DNA of 52,281 nt from Micromonospora arborensis (GTDB lineage Bacteria; Actinomycetota; Actinomycetes; Mycobacteriales; Micromonosporaceae). Shown here piece after piece: positions 17,783 through 26,160 of this stretch; the first letter of the stretch is position 1; each line of letters opens with the position of its first letter. The DNA is taken from NCBI RefSeq assembly GCF_003205615.1, contig NZ_PYBV01000058.1, positions 1 through 52,281 on the forward strand, in the 5' to 3' direction. The translations under genes and the position numbers were made by a program. The notes under the pieces are model-generated. The model did no database searches and was not told where the DNA came from. It saw only the letters and a list, made by a program, of their open reading frames with translations.

Positions 17783-18593
17783 TCGCGGCGGCGGCGGCCT
17801 CGTCGTCCTCGTAGTAGCGCATGAACCGCTCGGCGGAGCCGCCGGCCTCCAGTGCGTTCAGCGCGATGGCCCGGACCTCCCGTGCCATGTCGGGGTCGCC
17901 CGATCCGCCTGCGTCGTCCGGGATGTCGAGGATGGCTGCCATCACCGGTGTGACCACTGGACCGTGGTGGCCGGAGACTGCCCGCACCAGGTGGGCACGT
18001 TGTGGCCAGGTGTCCAGCGAGGGATACGTGTTGACCAGAGCCTTGAGCAGGTCTTCTCCGAACGGTTGGCGTAGCTTCTCGATCGCATCGCGGTCGCCGG
18101 CCCGAATCGCCATCAGCAGGGCGCGCAGCAGGCTGGCGTCGCTGATGTCGTACTGCCGGGCACGGACGTCCTCCACCCGGTGCTCCCCGTTCACCACGGT
18201 CACCACGGCGGCAAGTTCGAAGTACCACAGGCGGTCGGCGTACATCTCCTGTTCGATCGCCCCGGCGAGGTCGTTCCGCCCATGCTCACGGAGCCGCTCG
18301 ACGGCGTAGCGCAGATAGTCGCGGGTGCCGCCGACCACCGTCGTCCCGTACGGCAGACGCCGGCGCGGCAGCTCGTACTCGCCGGCCAGCGCGGTGACCA
18401 CGAGCAGCCGCTCGCCGTCGTCGCCCGGCATCCGCCACACCGCGTCGAGCTCGTCGGGTTCGGTCGGCTCGCTGTCCGTGCCCCAAAGGCGTACCGCTTC
18501 GGGAAACACCTGTTGCACATAGCTCGTGGCGCACAGCCGGGCGATCGTCCGATCCGCCTCCCACACCGCGCGGCTCGTCACTTCGTGAACCAT
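17760..18593 (-). CDS. hypothetical protein, 277 residues
   Basis: Not recognised. The frame is clean, with coding-like third positions and start MVHEVTSRAVWEADRTIARL at 18593. It is soluble with no signal peptide. The N-terminal half contains alternating helices and strands (ERLLVVTALAGEYELPRRRL, LWYFELAAVVTVVNGE). The C-terminal half is helical and reminiscent of HEAT-like repeats (SLLRALLMAIRAGDRDAIEKL, DLLKALVNTYPSLDTWPQRA). It ends next to the IS110 fragment, and the following small genes are likewise orphans, so this may be an acquired patch. It could bind another protein, but nothing shows which. Confidence 0.75.
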   Translation of the reverse strand: MVHEVTSRAVWEADRTIARLCATSYVQQVFPEAVRLWGTDSEPTEPDELDAVWRMPGDDGERLLVVTALAGEYELPRRRLPYGTTVVGGTRDYLRYAVERLREHGRNDLAGAIEQEMYADRLWYFELAAVVTVVNGEHRVEDVRARQYDISDASLLRALLMAIRAGDRDAIEKLRQPFGEDLLKALVNTYPSLDTWPQRAHLVRAVSGHHGPVVTPVMAAILDIPDDAGGSGDPDMAREVRAIALNALEAGGSAERFMRYYEDDEAAAAAIARYRAG

Positions 18594-18738
18594 CCGGCCT
18601 CCAACCTTCGCCGCCGATCCCGGCGTCAGCCCGACAGGTTACCGCCGAGAAGGGACCGGCGCGTCGGCGATACATGGGACAGGGTTTCGTGCACATCGAC
18701 GCCGCGACGGCGTTCGCACCTCGCCGCAAGCAGGTCGG

Positions 18739-19239
18739 CTACGAAATGCGTGCCGCCAACTCTGCAACCTCTCGGAGATGGTTCGCCTCACCCAGAGTAA
18801 CCAGCAGTTCGCCCTCCTCTGTGCGCACGTCTAGGTAGGCGAAGGTCTGGGGGCTCTGCGCCTGTCCTACAAGATGGGTCTTCGACCACTTCCGCACATC
18901 CACCTCGTTCCACGCATATGGCCGCAGCTGTCCGTTCCCGCCAAGAATGAAGCCGGCTTCGAAGCAGTACAACCTGGGTGCTCGCGCCCAGGTCCGGCTG
19001 TACACCCGCCAGAAGAGGAAGGCGACCACGGGTGCAAGAACAATCAGAGCAATGCCGACCGCAGTCGTCACCGGTCCACCGTCGGCGACGAGCAGCCCGG
19101 TGCCGACGAGTACCAGGACGAAGGGCGCGATGACGATCAGGCACCCGGAGCCGACGTCGGCCAGCACCGCCGTCACGACATGCGAACCGTAGCCGCGCTG
19201 TTCGGCCAGCTCCGCCACTGCCCCGGTTGGTCGTTCCAT
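18739..19239 (-). CDS. small membrane protein, DUF6585-like
   Basis: A 166-residue protein with two hydrophobic helices (CLIVIAPFVLVLVGTGLLVA, AVGIALIVLAPVVAFLFWRVY), then a beta-rich domain reading RLYCFEAGFILGGNGQLRPYAWNEVDVRKW, an arrangement typical of actinobacterial DUF6585-type and PH-like membrane-proximal domains. It ends in ANHLREVAELAARIS. The start is the ATG at 19239. Function is unknown. The 145-bp gap upstream of the neighbouring hypothetical gene shows no clear feature. Confidence 0.7.
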   Translation of the reverse strand: MERPTGAVAELAEQRGYGSHVVTAVLADVGSGCLIVIAPFVLVLVGTGLLVADGGPVTTAVGIALIVLAPVVAFLFWRVYSRTWARAPRLYCFEAGFILGGNGQLRPYAWNEVDVRKWSKTHLVGQAQSPQTFAYLDVRTEEGELLVTLGEANHLREVAELAARIS

Positions 19240-19359
19240 ATTCTCACTGTTCTCGCTAGTCCTGCATCGCAGACTAGCGAGGTACGGGCCGGTCGCACCA
19301 GGTGTGACGACGACGTCTGCCGTGACGATCCGCGCGACATATGCTCCCGAACCACTCTC

Positions 19360-19994
19360 TCAGAGGGCGCTGTCGTCGCGCGTCCGGTCGACGAAGGCGC
19401 CCGATCGCTCCGCGCTCCAGCGTTTCCGGGCCGGGTATCCATACCGACGGAGCTCTGCCATTTCGAAGCGCCACCGCAGGATGAACCCGGGGCGATAGGA
19501 GACGAAATTGATGCCCCACTGCCTCGCGAGCCCCTCTGCGCTGGTGATCAAACGATCGATGTCGCCGGGCTTGAGGCCGAGATCTCGCACGGCGGTGACG
19601 ACCACCGCCAACTCCGGCAGGCCGGGATGGGCAGGGGCGGCGTCTTCGTCGCCGGCCGCCTCGCCCAACTCCCCACGAATGGCCCGTGACACCTCGTCCA
19701 CAATGACTCCGTGCGCCGCGTGGGTGTGCTCGGTGGCGGCCGCGGCGTCGAGGAGGGCTGACCATTCCTTGGTCACCCGCTCAGCGAACAGGCGAATCTC
19801 GGCCGGGTTGTGCCGGTCGGGGCTCAGCCAGCGGACCGCGACGCTGAACATTCCCAGCAGCACACCCCCAAGGCTCTTCGGTCGAGGAACGCCGTCGGTT
19901 GCAGACGACGCACCAACGAGCGATCTCCGAGCAGGTAGGCGTGCCAGTAGTAGCCCTGCGCCGAACTCAGTCCGCTCGGCCGCCCCGTGGTCAT
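19360..19994 (-). pseudogene. hypothetical protein gene interrupted by a one-base frameshift
   Basis: Two abutting minus-strand frames form one protein of about 211 residues. The first part begins MTTGRPSGLSSAQGYYW at 19994 and runs with excellent third-position G/C to FLDRRALG. The second runs from LLGMFSVAVRWLSPD to RTRDDSAL, ending at 19360. Adding one base to the five-C tract at 19865-19869 joins them as FLDRRALGGVLLGMFSVAV without a break. A sequencing error, a real inactivating indel or slippage are all possible. No family is recognised; the centre is helical, with RLFAERVTKEW and DIDRLITSAEGLARQWG. Confidence 0.65.
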
Positions 19995-20033
19995 GGCAGG
20001 AGGGTACGAGTAGTCCACAAACGCGGAGTGTGC

Positions 20034-20873
20034 CTACGCGGCGAGGACTCGGGTGAAGAACGCCAGGCTGTCGCGGACCACGGGCTCCACCGGCACTCCG
20101 CCGAAACAGTGGTCGGCCCCCGGCACCACCGACAGCTCGACCTCAGCACCCGCCGTGGTCAAGGCTGCCGCGAGCTCCTCACTCTGCCCGACCGGTACGA
20201 CCAGGTCCTGGTCGCCGTGGATGAGCAGCATGGGTGGGGCAGCGGCGGTGACGTAGGTGATCGGACTGGCCGCCCGGCCCGGCCCCGGGTTCTCGGTCAA
20301 CGGGGCGCCGATCAGGAGGGACTCGGGCGAGTCCGCCGCGTCGTGGTCGATCGTCGCCAACGGGTGTGCCTGCGACTGCATGGTCAACAGGTTTGACGGC
20401 GCGTACCAGCAGACCGCCGCTCCGACGCCACTGTCGTCCTGGTCGTCCCCGGTCAGGGCGACCATCGAGGCCAGATGCCCACCGGCCGACTCGCCCCACA
20501 CCCCGATCCGCTCGCGGTCCACGCCCACCCTGTCGCCCTCCCGGCGTAGCCAGCGCACCGCCGCCTTGACGTCGTCGAGTTGCGCGGGGAAGTGCGCCTC
20601 GCCGCTGAGCCGGTACTGCGCGGAGGCGACCGCGAACCCCGCTCGTATCGCGGCGGTGAACGGGTCCGCTTCCATGAGCCATTCCGCCGGCTGCTTGGGC
20701 GAGCCGAACAGCCACGCACCGCCGTGGACCCACACCAGCACCGGCACCGGCACCGGAGCGTCCACCGGCACGACGAGGTCCAAGGTCAGCGGGCGGAAGC
20801 CCGGGACCTCGTGCACGACGATGTCGCGGTGCTCGATCCGGTCGCTCCGGCGCCGGTATGCCGCATCGATCAT
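20034..20873 (-). CDS. alpha/beta hydrolase, hormone-sensitive-lipase-type esterase
   Basis: A 279-residue enzyme. The ATG at 20873 has GAGG eight bases upstream; the longer frame is not protein-like. HGGAW near residue 60 forms the oxyanion hole of the HSL group, GESAGG carries the nucleophilic Ser, HGDQD the acid and GADHCFGG the catalytic His. It probably hydrolyses short-chain esters or amides in the cytoplasm; no signal peptide is present. It lies in the accessory stretch, and no neighbour reveals its substrate. Confidence 0.88.
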   Translation of the reverse strand: MIDAAYRRRSDRIEHRDIVVHEVPGFRPLTLDLVVPVDAPVPVPVLVWVHGGAWLFGSPKQPAEWLMEADPFTAAIRAGFAVASAQYRLSGEAHFPAQLDDVKAAVRWLRREGDRVGVDRERIGVWGESAGGHLASMVALTGDDQDDSGVGAAVCWYAPSNLLTMQSQAHPLATIDHDAADSPESLLIGAPLTENPGPGRAASPITYVTAAAPPMLLIHGDQDLVVPVGQSEELAAALTTAGAEVELSVVPGADHCFGGVPVEPVVRDSLAFFTRVLAA

Positions 20874-20926
20874 CGCGCCATCCTCGCACCGCCGGCCCCG
20901 GAGTGTCTGCCCAGCGCAGCCGGTCG

Positions 20927-21229
20927 TCAGACGTCGATGAGTTCGACGGTCACCGTCTCGATGTCGCCAACGTCGAACGCTTCGGCCTTGCGGACGGCGC
21001 GCTTGATCGGTAGCACGAAAGCCCCGCCACCACCGCCGGGGAAGATCGAGGTCGCCCACGTGCTGCCCCCGACCGTCGCCCGGACCCGCACCGAACCGAA
21101 GCCCCGACGCAATCCGGCAGTCAGCTCCCGGATCTCCTGCGATGCCTCGGCGGGCAGGCTGACGAACGTCCAGGTTTCAGCCCGGCGGGCATCCCACAAC
21201 CACAACTCGGCGTCGAAGACGAAGACCAC
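20927..21229 (-). CDS. DUF1905-domain protein
   Basis: A 100-residue protein beginning VVFVFDAELWLWDARRAETW from the GTG at 21229; a GTG slightly upstream is equally possible because no strong ribosome site is visible. It matches the DUF1905 pattern: FDAELW, TFVSLPAEASQEI, GFGSVRVRATVGGSTWATSIFP and the FVLPIKRAVRKAE core. It is a small beta-barrel domain often found alone or with YdeI-like domains in actinomycetes. Function unknown. Confidence 0.75.
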   Translation of the reverse strand: MVFVFDAELWLWDARRAETWTFVSLPAEASQEIRELTAGLRRGFGSVRVRATVGGSTWATSIFPGGGGGAFVLPIKRAVRKAEAFDVGDIETVTVELIDV

Positions 21230-21312
21230 GGCCGCAGGATCACACACCGGTCCGACATTCCTGCGACGGCCCTGGCTGCCTCCGGCGACCGTGGCCGGCC
21301 AGCCCGCGCTGT

Positions 21313-22110
21313 CTATTCGGCGCTGGTGGTCGGGCTCCACACCCAGGGGGTGGTGGTCGTCACGGCCTGCAGGCCAAGGCGTTGCAGGATTGGCCTGCTG
21401 TCCTTGGACGCGTCGACCAGGAGGTACCTGATGCCCCGCTCGGCGGCGATCTGCGCCCGGCGGGCGACCAGCGCGCGGTAGATGCCCTTCCGCCGCCACT
21501 GCGCGAGGGTCGATCCACCCCACAGCGCGCCGAACTCCGTGCCGGCGATGACGGCCAGCCAGGCGGCCGACACGACCTCGCCGCCGGCCTCCGCGACGAG
21601 CACGACGATGTTCTCCGGGGCCGACTCGATGCGGTCGCGGAGGTCATCGGCGAGCCAGGACCAGTCGGCGCCCCAGACCTCGGACTCCATGGCGGCGATC
21701 CGACGGAGGTCGGCAAGGTCGGTCGTGGCACGGATGGTGATGCCGTCGGGGACTTCGCCGGCGGTGGTCAGTGTGTCTGCCACACCGATGACGACCGTCT
21801 CCTCGTCCTCCGGCGCGAACCCGGCCAACCGCAGGCGCTCGGTGAGATCCGGTCGGTCGTGGCCGTACGTCTTCCACTCGACCGCCTGACCCAGCGTCGC
21901 CCAGCGGTCCCGCACTCGACCGATCAGCGCGTCCAACTCGTCGACGCTGAGCCCGTCGAGATCCTGGGCGAAGGCGGACCCTCGCGCAGGGGTGGTGATC
22001 TATAGAACCGGGCCGTCCCACGACGGCTCCCAGTGGTGCGGCACCCGAGCGGCGATGGTGCCGCGCACCTGCTGGTCGTGCAGTACGAGAAGATCATTTG
22101 GTGTCATCAT
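21313..22110 (-). pseudogene. GNAT-family acetyltransferase with an in-frame TAG
   Basis: The frame from ATG 22110 (MMTPNDLLVLHDQQVRG) reaches DGPVL and then a TAG at 22000-22002. After it the same frame continues as ITTPARGSAFAQDLDGLS and on to the acetyltransferase fold (EWKTYGHDRPDLTERLRLAGF, GSTLAQWRRKGIYRALVARR, LLVDASKDSRPILQRLGL). A related actinobacterial GNAT family joins exactly these two parts in ~265 residues, the length obtained here by reading through. The downstream piece alone has no ATG or GTG, only a TTG at 21936. Most likely a nonsense mutation; a short TTG-initiated product remains possible. Confidence 0.7.
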
Positions 22111-22240
22111 CGCCGCGCAGGATGGCATTGGTGCAGCCCAGCCAGCAAGCCAGATATCGGTCGACCCGCCCCGACCCTGACGCTGGCCGCGCCGCACTCA
22201 CGCCTGCACCGTTGGGGTTACCGCGTCTCGTCCGGCACGG

Positions 22241-22957
22241 TCAGCGGGCGAGGTGGAGGCCGCCGTCCGCAGCGATCACCTGTCCGGTCACGTACGTGCT
22301 GCCGATCAAGAGCATGATGGTCGCGGCAATCTCGTCAGGGTGGGCAATGTGTGCAAGTGGAAGGCGGGACGTCAGGTCGGCGAAGAAGGCGGAGCGCTGC
22401 TCCGGCGGCATCGAACCCCACCACGCGGTGTCCACCACGCCAGGGCTGACGGCGTTGACCCGCACCGGCGCGAGTTCGGTGGCGAGCGGCCGGATAGCGG
22501 CCTCCAGTGCGCCGTTGACTGCGGCTAGACCGACCGTGCCGGGCAAGGCCGCCTGGGCTGAGCCGGCGGTAATCAGCGTGACGGATCCGCTGGAACGCAG
22601 TGTCGGCAGTGCCGCCTGCACGACTTCCAGTTGGGCGAACGTCTTGGCCGCGAAGGCGCGGCGTACCGCGTCGAGGTCGAGGGAGGCGAACGGGCCGGCG
22701 CCTTCGCCGCCGCTGACACAGACGACCAGATGGTCGATGGGGCCGATTTCGGCGAACAGACTGTCCAACGCCGTGCGGTCGGTGGCGTCCACCTGCACCG
22801 CGCGCAATGGCCCCATCGCCGCGAAATTCGTGAGTTTCTCTGCCGAGCGGCCGGTCACGACGACCTCCGCCCCTTGCTGGTGGAGCAACTCGGCGGTGGC
22901 CCGGCCGATGCCCGAGCTGCCGCCCATGACGATGATGCGCTGACCCTTGAGGTCCAT
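22241..22957 (-). CDS. short-chain dehydrogenase/reductase controlled by the adjacent TetR
   Basis: A 238-residue classical-type SDR: GGSSGIGRA cofactor loop, VCVSGGEG in place of NNAG, and a C-terminal AADGGLHL. The catalytic region is unusual: SAQAALPGTVGLAAVNGALE shows no normal YxxxK, the Tyr and Lys positions being Val and Asn-like, so the fold is intact but activity is doubtful or altered. The ATG at 22957 faces the TetR gene across an 86-bp region carrying two matched operators. NADP-dependent reduction of a xenobiotic is the default guess. Confidence 0.85.
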   Translation of the reverse strand: MDLKGQRIIVMGGSSGIGRATAELLHQQGAEVVVTGRSAEKLTNFAAMGPLRAVQVDATDRTALDSLFAEIGPIDHLVVCVSGGEGAGPFASLDLDAVRRAFAAKTFAQLEVVQAALPTLRSSGSVTLITAGSAQAALPGTVGLAAVNGALEAAIRPLATELAPVRVNAVSPGVVDTAWWGSMPPEQRSAFFADLTSRLPLAHIAHPDEIAATIMLLIGSTYVTGQVIAADGGLHLAR

Positions 22958-22977
22958 GTTCGTTTTCCCAAGCTTGT

Positions 22978-23024
22978 CGAGACGTGATGTCTCGTCAAAC
23001 GCTAGACGAGACGCGAAGTCTCGT
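22978..23024. promoter_or_regulatory. pair of TetR operator palindromes
   Basis: CGAGAC-GTGAT-GTCTCG at 22978-22994 and ACGAGAC-GCGAA-GTCTCGT at 23006-23024 share the same arms (GAGAC...GTCTC) and a five-base centre. Their centres are 29 bp apart, just under three helical turns, so dimers would sit nearly on the same face. They occupy the divergent promoter between the SDR and the TetR gene, consistent with repression of both by TetR. Confidence 0.8.
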
Positions 23025-23043
23025 CAAACGATAGAGTGTCCGC

Positions 23044-23637
23044 ATGCCAACGCCACCGCCGTCCGCCGGCCCCGCAGGTCGTTCCCGCACCGGTCGAGCC
23101 CGCAGTGAGCAGGCTCGTCAGGACATACTCGCTGCCGCGCTGGAACTGGCTCGCCGAGATCTCGGCACCACGACGGTCGATTCGATCGCCCACCGCGCAG
23201 GTGTGGGCAAGCAGACGATCTACCGCTGGTGGCCGTCGAAGTGGGCCATCATTCTGGAGGCGCTGCTCGAACATGCCGAGCGGGACATCACCGCCGGCAC
23301 GGACAGCGGTCCACTCGCCGAACGCTTGGCCACCTTCCTCGCGTCAACCTTCGCGCAACTCGCGGGCCCCGACAGCGACGGGCCGCTGCTGCGGGCGCTG
23401 ATGGCGCATGCCCAGCAGAATCCGGCCTTCGCGGTCGCTTGGCGCGACCTGCTCATCCTTCCGCGCCGCCGAGCGCTCCTGGAACTGATGAGCGAGGGCC
23501 GGAACGAAGACCGAGAGGCCGCGGTCGACCTGCTCTTCGGTGGCATGTGGTATCGGCTGCTCGTCGAGCACGGCCCGCTCGATCACGCGTACGCCCACCG
23601 TCTCGCGACGGCGGCGGCAGCCCTGCTGAAGGCCTGA
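23044..23637 (+). CDS. TetR-family transcriptional repressor
   Basis: A 197-residue regulator. The N-terminal helix-turn-helix reads RQDILAAALELARRDLGTTT...AGVGKQTIYRWWPSKWAIILEAL, with the TIYRWW recognition helix of the family. The C-terminal ligand domain resembles TetR_C_16/AcrR-like domains (LLRALMAHAQQNPAFAVAWRDLL). The start ATG at 23044 lies 20 bases after the nearer operator, so autoregulation is very likely. The inducer is unknown; the regulated partner is the divergent SDR. Confidence 0.9.
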   Translation: MPTPPPSAGPAGRSRTGRARSEQARQDILAAALELARRDLGTTTVDSIAHRAGVGKQTIYRWWPSKWAIILEALLEHAERDITAGTDSGPLAERLATFLASTFAQLAGPDSDGPLLRALMAHAQQNPAFAVAWRDLLILPRRRALLELMSEGRNEDREAAVDLLFGGMWYRLLVEHGPLDHAYAHRLATAAAALLKA

Positions 23638-23720
23638 GGAAACTGCCGACACCCACGAGCGAGATCAGCGAGACAGGCTGACGACGTACGCCATGCTCGA
23701 CCGGCAGCAGGTGGTTCGCG

Positions 23721-24314
23721 CTACCCCAGGTCGGGCGCGGCGGGGCGGGCCCGGACGTGCAGCCGCTCCCCCTGCGGTCCGAAGAGGCTGAGGACCTCGG
23801 CGGTGCCGGGGCCGGGATTGAGGATGAGGTGCGGGATGCGGGTGTCGAACTCGGCGACCTCGCCCGGGGTCAGGGTCAGGTCACGGTCGCCGAGCAGCAG
23901 GCGCAGCCGGCCCGAGAGGACGTAGAGCCACTCGTACCCCTCGTGGGTCTGCGGGGTCCGCTCCCCGACGGACGGGTCCGGCGGGAAGATCTGTTTGAAC
24001 GCCTGCAGCCCGCCCGGTCGGCGGGTCAGCGGCAGGAACGTGATGCCGTGCCGGACGATCGGTTTGGGGCGTACGCGGGGGTCGCCGGTGGCCGGCGCGT
24101 CGACCAACTCGTCCAGCGCCACCTGGTAGGCCCGGGCCAGTGGCAGCAGCAGCTCCAGGGTGGGCCGGCGACTGCCGGATTCCAGCCGGGACAGGGTGCT
24201 CACGGAGATGCCGGTCAGGTCGGCGAGCTGGGTCAGCGTGGTCCCGCGCTTCTGACGCAGGGCGCGCAGCCGGGGGCCGACGGCCGCGAGCGCGGCAGCG
24301 TCCTCGTTTGCCAT
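23721..24314 (-). CDS. XRE-family regulator with C-terminal cupin sensor domain
   Basis: A 197-residue protein from the ATG at 24314. The helix-turn-helix at ~15-65 is clear (LRALRQKRGTTLTQLADLTG, SVSTLSRLESGSRRPTLELL). The C-terminal half is a cupin: HEGYEWLYVLSGRLRLLLGD, LTPGEVAEFDTRIPH. Such regulators sense a small molecule in the cupin and repress nearby genes. It is divergent from the thioredoxin-reductase/methyltransferase fusion, with 74 bases between starts, and probably controls it and itself. Confidence 0.9.
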   Translation of the reverse strand: MANEDAAALAAVGPRLRALRQKRGTTLTQLADLTGISVSTLSRLESGSRRPTLELLLPLARAYQVALDELVDAPATGDPRVRPKPIVRHGITFLPLTRRPGGLQAFKQIFPPDPSVGERTPQTHEGYEWLYVLSGRLRLLLGDRDLTLTPGEVAEFDTRIPHLILNPGPGTAEVLSLFGPQGERLHVRARPAAPDLG

Positions 24315-24388
24315 AACAGCAAGGATAGTTGCCACCTGGCCGGCGGCGACGGATGGTGGGCTCAGCCAACAGACATGGGGAGATACCG

Positions 24389-25963
24389 GTGGACGAGACA
24401 TACGACGTCGTGGTGGTGGGCGGCGGTGCCGCGGGGCTCAGCGGAGCCCTGGCACTGAGCCGGGCCCGACGGTCGGTCCTGGTGATCGACTCCGGTGAGC
24501 CGCGCAACGCTCCGGCCGACCACGTGCACAACTACCTGGGCCGGGAGGGGACGCCGCCGGGCGAGCTGTACGCGGTCGGGCGGGCCGAGGTCGCCGGGTA
24601 CGGCGGGCAGTTCCGCACCGGGCGGGTGGACGCTGCCACCCGGGACGACGACGGGTTCCGGCTCAGCCTCGACGACGCAAGTTCGGTGCGGGCACGTCGA
24701 CTGCTGGTGGCCACCGGGCTGACCGACGAACTGCCCGACGTGCCCGGGTTGGCGAAGCGGTGGGGGCGCGACGTCCTGCACTGCCCGTACTGCCACGGCT
24801 GGGAGGTGCGGGACCGGCGGATCGGCGTACTGGCGACCGGCCCGCTGGCCGTGCACCAGGCCGAGATGTGGCGACAGTGGAGTGCCGACGTACTGCTCCT
24901 GCTGCACGACGCCCCCGCACCGGACGAGGAGACCGCCGAGCGCCTCGCCGCCCGCAGCATCGCGGTGGTGCCGGGTCCGGTCGCCGAGGTGGAGGTGACC
25001 GGGGACGCGTTGACCGGCGTACGGCTGGCCGATGGCCGATCGGTGGCGCTGGACGCGGTCGTGGTCGCAACGCGGCTGACACCCCGCGCGGATCTGCTGG
25101 TGGGCCTGGGCCTGGCCCCGGAGGAGGTGGCGATGGGTGGGTACGTGATCGGCGCCCAGATCCCGGCCGACGCCACCGGGGCGACGACCGTCCCCGGTGT
25201 CTGGGTGGCCGGCAACATCGCCGACCTCCGCGGTCAGGTCATCACGTCCGCCGCTGCCGGCCTCACCGCCGGGGCGGCGATCAACGCCGACCTCATCGCC
25301 GAGGACACCCGCGCCGCGGTGGCCGCGTACCGGCAACTGATGGCGACCGCATTCGAGGAGCCGGCCTGGGAGGAGCGCTACCAGTCCCGGCCCGCCGTCT
25401 GGAGTGGTCGGCCGAACCCGCAGTTGGTCGCCGAGGTCGCGGACCTGCCCCCGGGGCGCGCACTGGACGTGGGCAGCGGCGAGGGCGCCGACGCGGTGTG
25501 GCTGGCCGAGCGCGGCTGGCAGGTGGCCGCGGTGGACATCTCCACCGTCGCGTTGGGCCGGGCCGCCGCGCACGCCGACACTGCCGGCGTCGGGGACCGG
25601 ATCGAGTTCACGCACGCCGACCTGCGCGACAAGCCGCCCGCCGAGGGCGCGTACGACCTGGTGTCGGCGCAGTTCATGCACCTGCCTCCGGTGCAGCGGC
25701 GGGAGTTGTTCGCCCGGCTGGCCGACGCGGTGGCGCCGGGTGGCGTCCTGCTGATCGTCGGGCACCACCCGTCGGATCTCTGGACGTCGGCGCACCGGAT
25801 GCACATGCCGGACATGATGTACACCGCGCAGGACGTGGCCGCCTCCCTCGACCCGGCCCGCTGGGAAATCGTCACCGCCGAGGAGCGCCCCCGGACGGTC
25901 ACCGATCCGCACGGCGAGCAGATCACTTTGCACGACGCGGTTCTGCTCGCCCGGCGGCGCTGA
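24389..25963 (+). CDS. fusion of thioredoxin-reductase-like flavoprotein and SAM methyltransferase
   Basis: A 524-residue protein. The GTG at 24389 has GGGGAG six bases upstream. Residues 1-310 form a two-dinucleotide-domain flavoprotein: VVVGGGAAGLSGALAL (FAD), the redox pair C132-P-Y-C135 in HCPYCHGWE, and a C-terminal VWVAGNIAD FAD motif. The CxxCHGWE form resembles dithiol oxidases such as GliT/HlmI more than thioredoxin reductase (CATCDG). Residues ~330-524 form a class I methyltransferase with DVGSGEGADAVWLA from residue 360. A combined thiol oxidation and methylation function is suggested; the substrate is unknown. The cupin-type regulator stands divergently next to it. Confidence 0.88.
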   Translation: MDETYDVVVVGGGAAGLSGALALSRARRSVLVIDSGEPRNAPADHVHNYLGREGTPPGELYAVGRAEVAGYGGQFRTGRVDAATRDDDGFRLSLDDASSVRARRLLVATGLTDELPDVPGLAKRWGRDVLHCPYCHGWEVRDRRIGVLATGPLAVHQAEMWRQWSADVLLLLHDAPAPDEETAERLAARSIAVVPGPVAEVEVTGDALTGVRLADGRSVALDAVVVATRLTPRADLLVGLGLAPEEVAMGGYVIGAQIPADATGATTVPGVWVAGNIADLRGQVITSAAAGLTAGAAINADLIAEDTRAAVAAYRQLMATAFEEPAWEERYQSRPAVWSGRPNPQLVAEVADLPPGRALDVGSGEGADAVWLAERGWQVAAVDISTVALGRAAAHADTAGVGDRIEFTHADLRDKPPAEGAYDLVSAQFMHLPPVQRRELFARLADAVAPGGVLLIVGHHPSDLWTSAHRMHMPDMMYTAQDVAASLDPARWEIVTAEERPRTVTDPHGEQITLHDAVLLARRR

Positions 25964-25969
25964 ACGCGG

Positions 25970-26000
25970 GTGCCGGTGGCGGCCCACCCGCCACCGGCAC
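25970..26000 (+). terminator. hairpin terminator after the flavoprotein-methyltransferase
   Basis: GTGCCGGTGGCGG (25970-25982) and CCGCCACCGGCAC (25988-26000) form a perfect 13-bp stem with a 5-base loop, seven bases after the stop codon. The following 160 bases up to the importer genes show no gene and only presumptive promoter sequence. Confidence 0.75.
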
Positions 26001-26160
26001 GCACAGTCACGAATGTCCGGGCAGGATCGGGGCGATTGAGCTGCGCATGTCTATTCTTCTCTGCGGGATGTGACGCTGTGTAGGCGATGTCATTGGCGCG
26101 TCAGCCATCCGCCACCTGAATCACCCCACCCGGACGTACGGCCTGTGCAGGCTGCCCGAC

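Noticed and set aside
17370..18074. 234-residue plus-strand frame over the IS110 remnant
   Set aside because: Its second half is the complement of the 277-residue hypothetical gene and no motif or ribosome site supports it.
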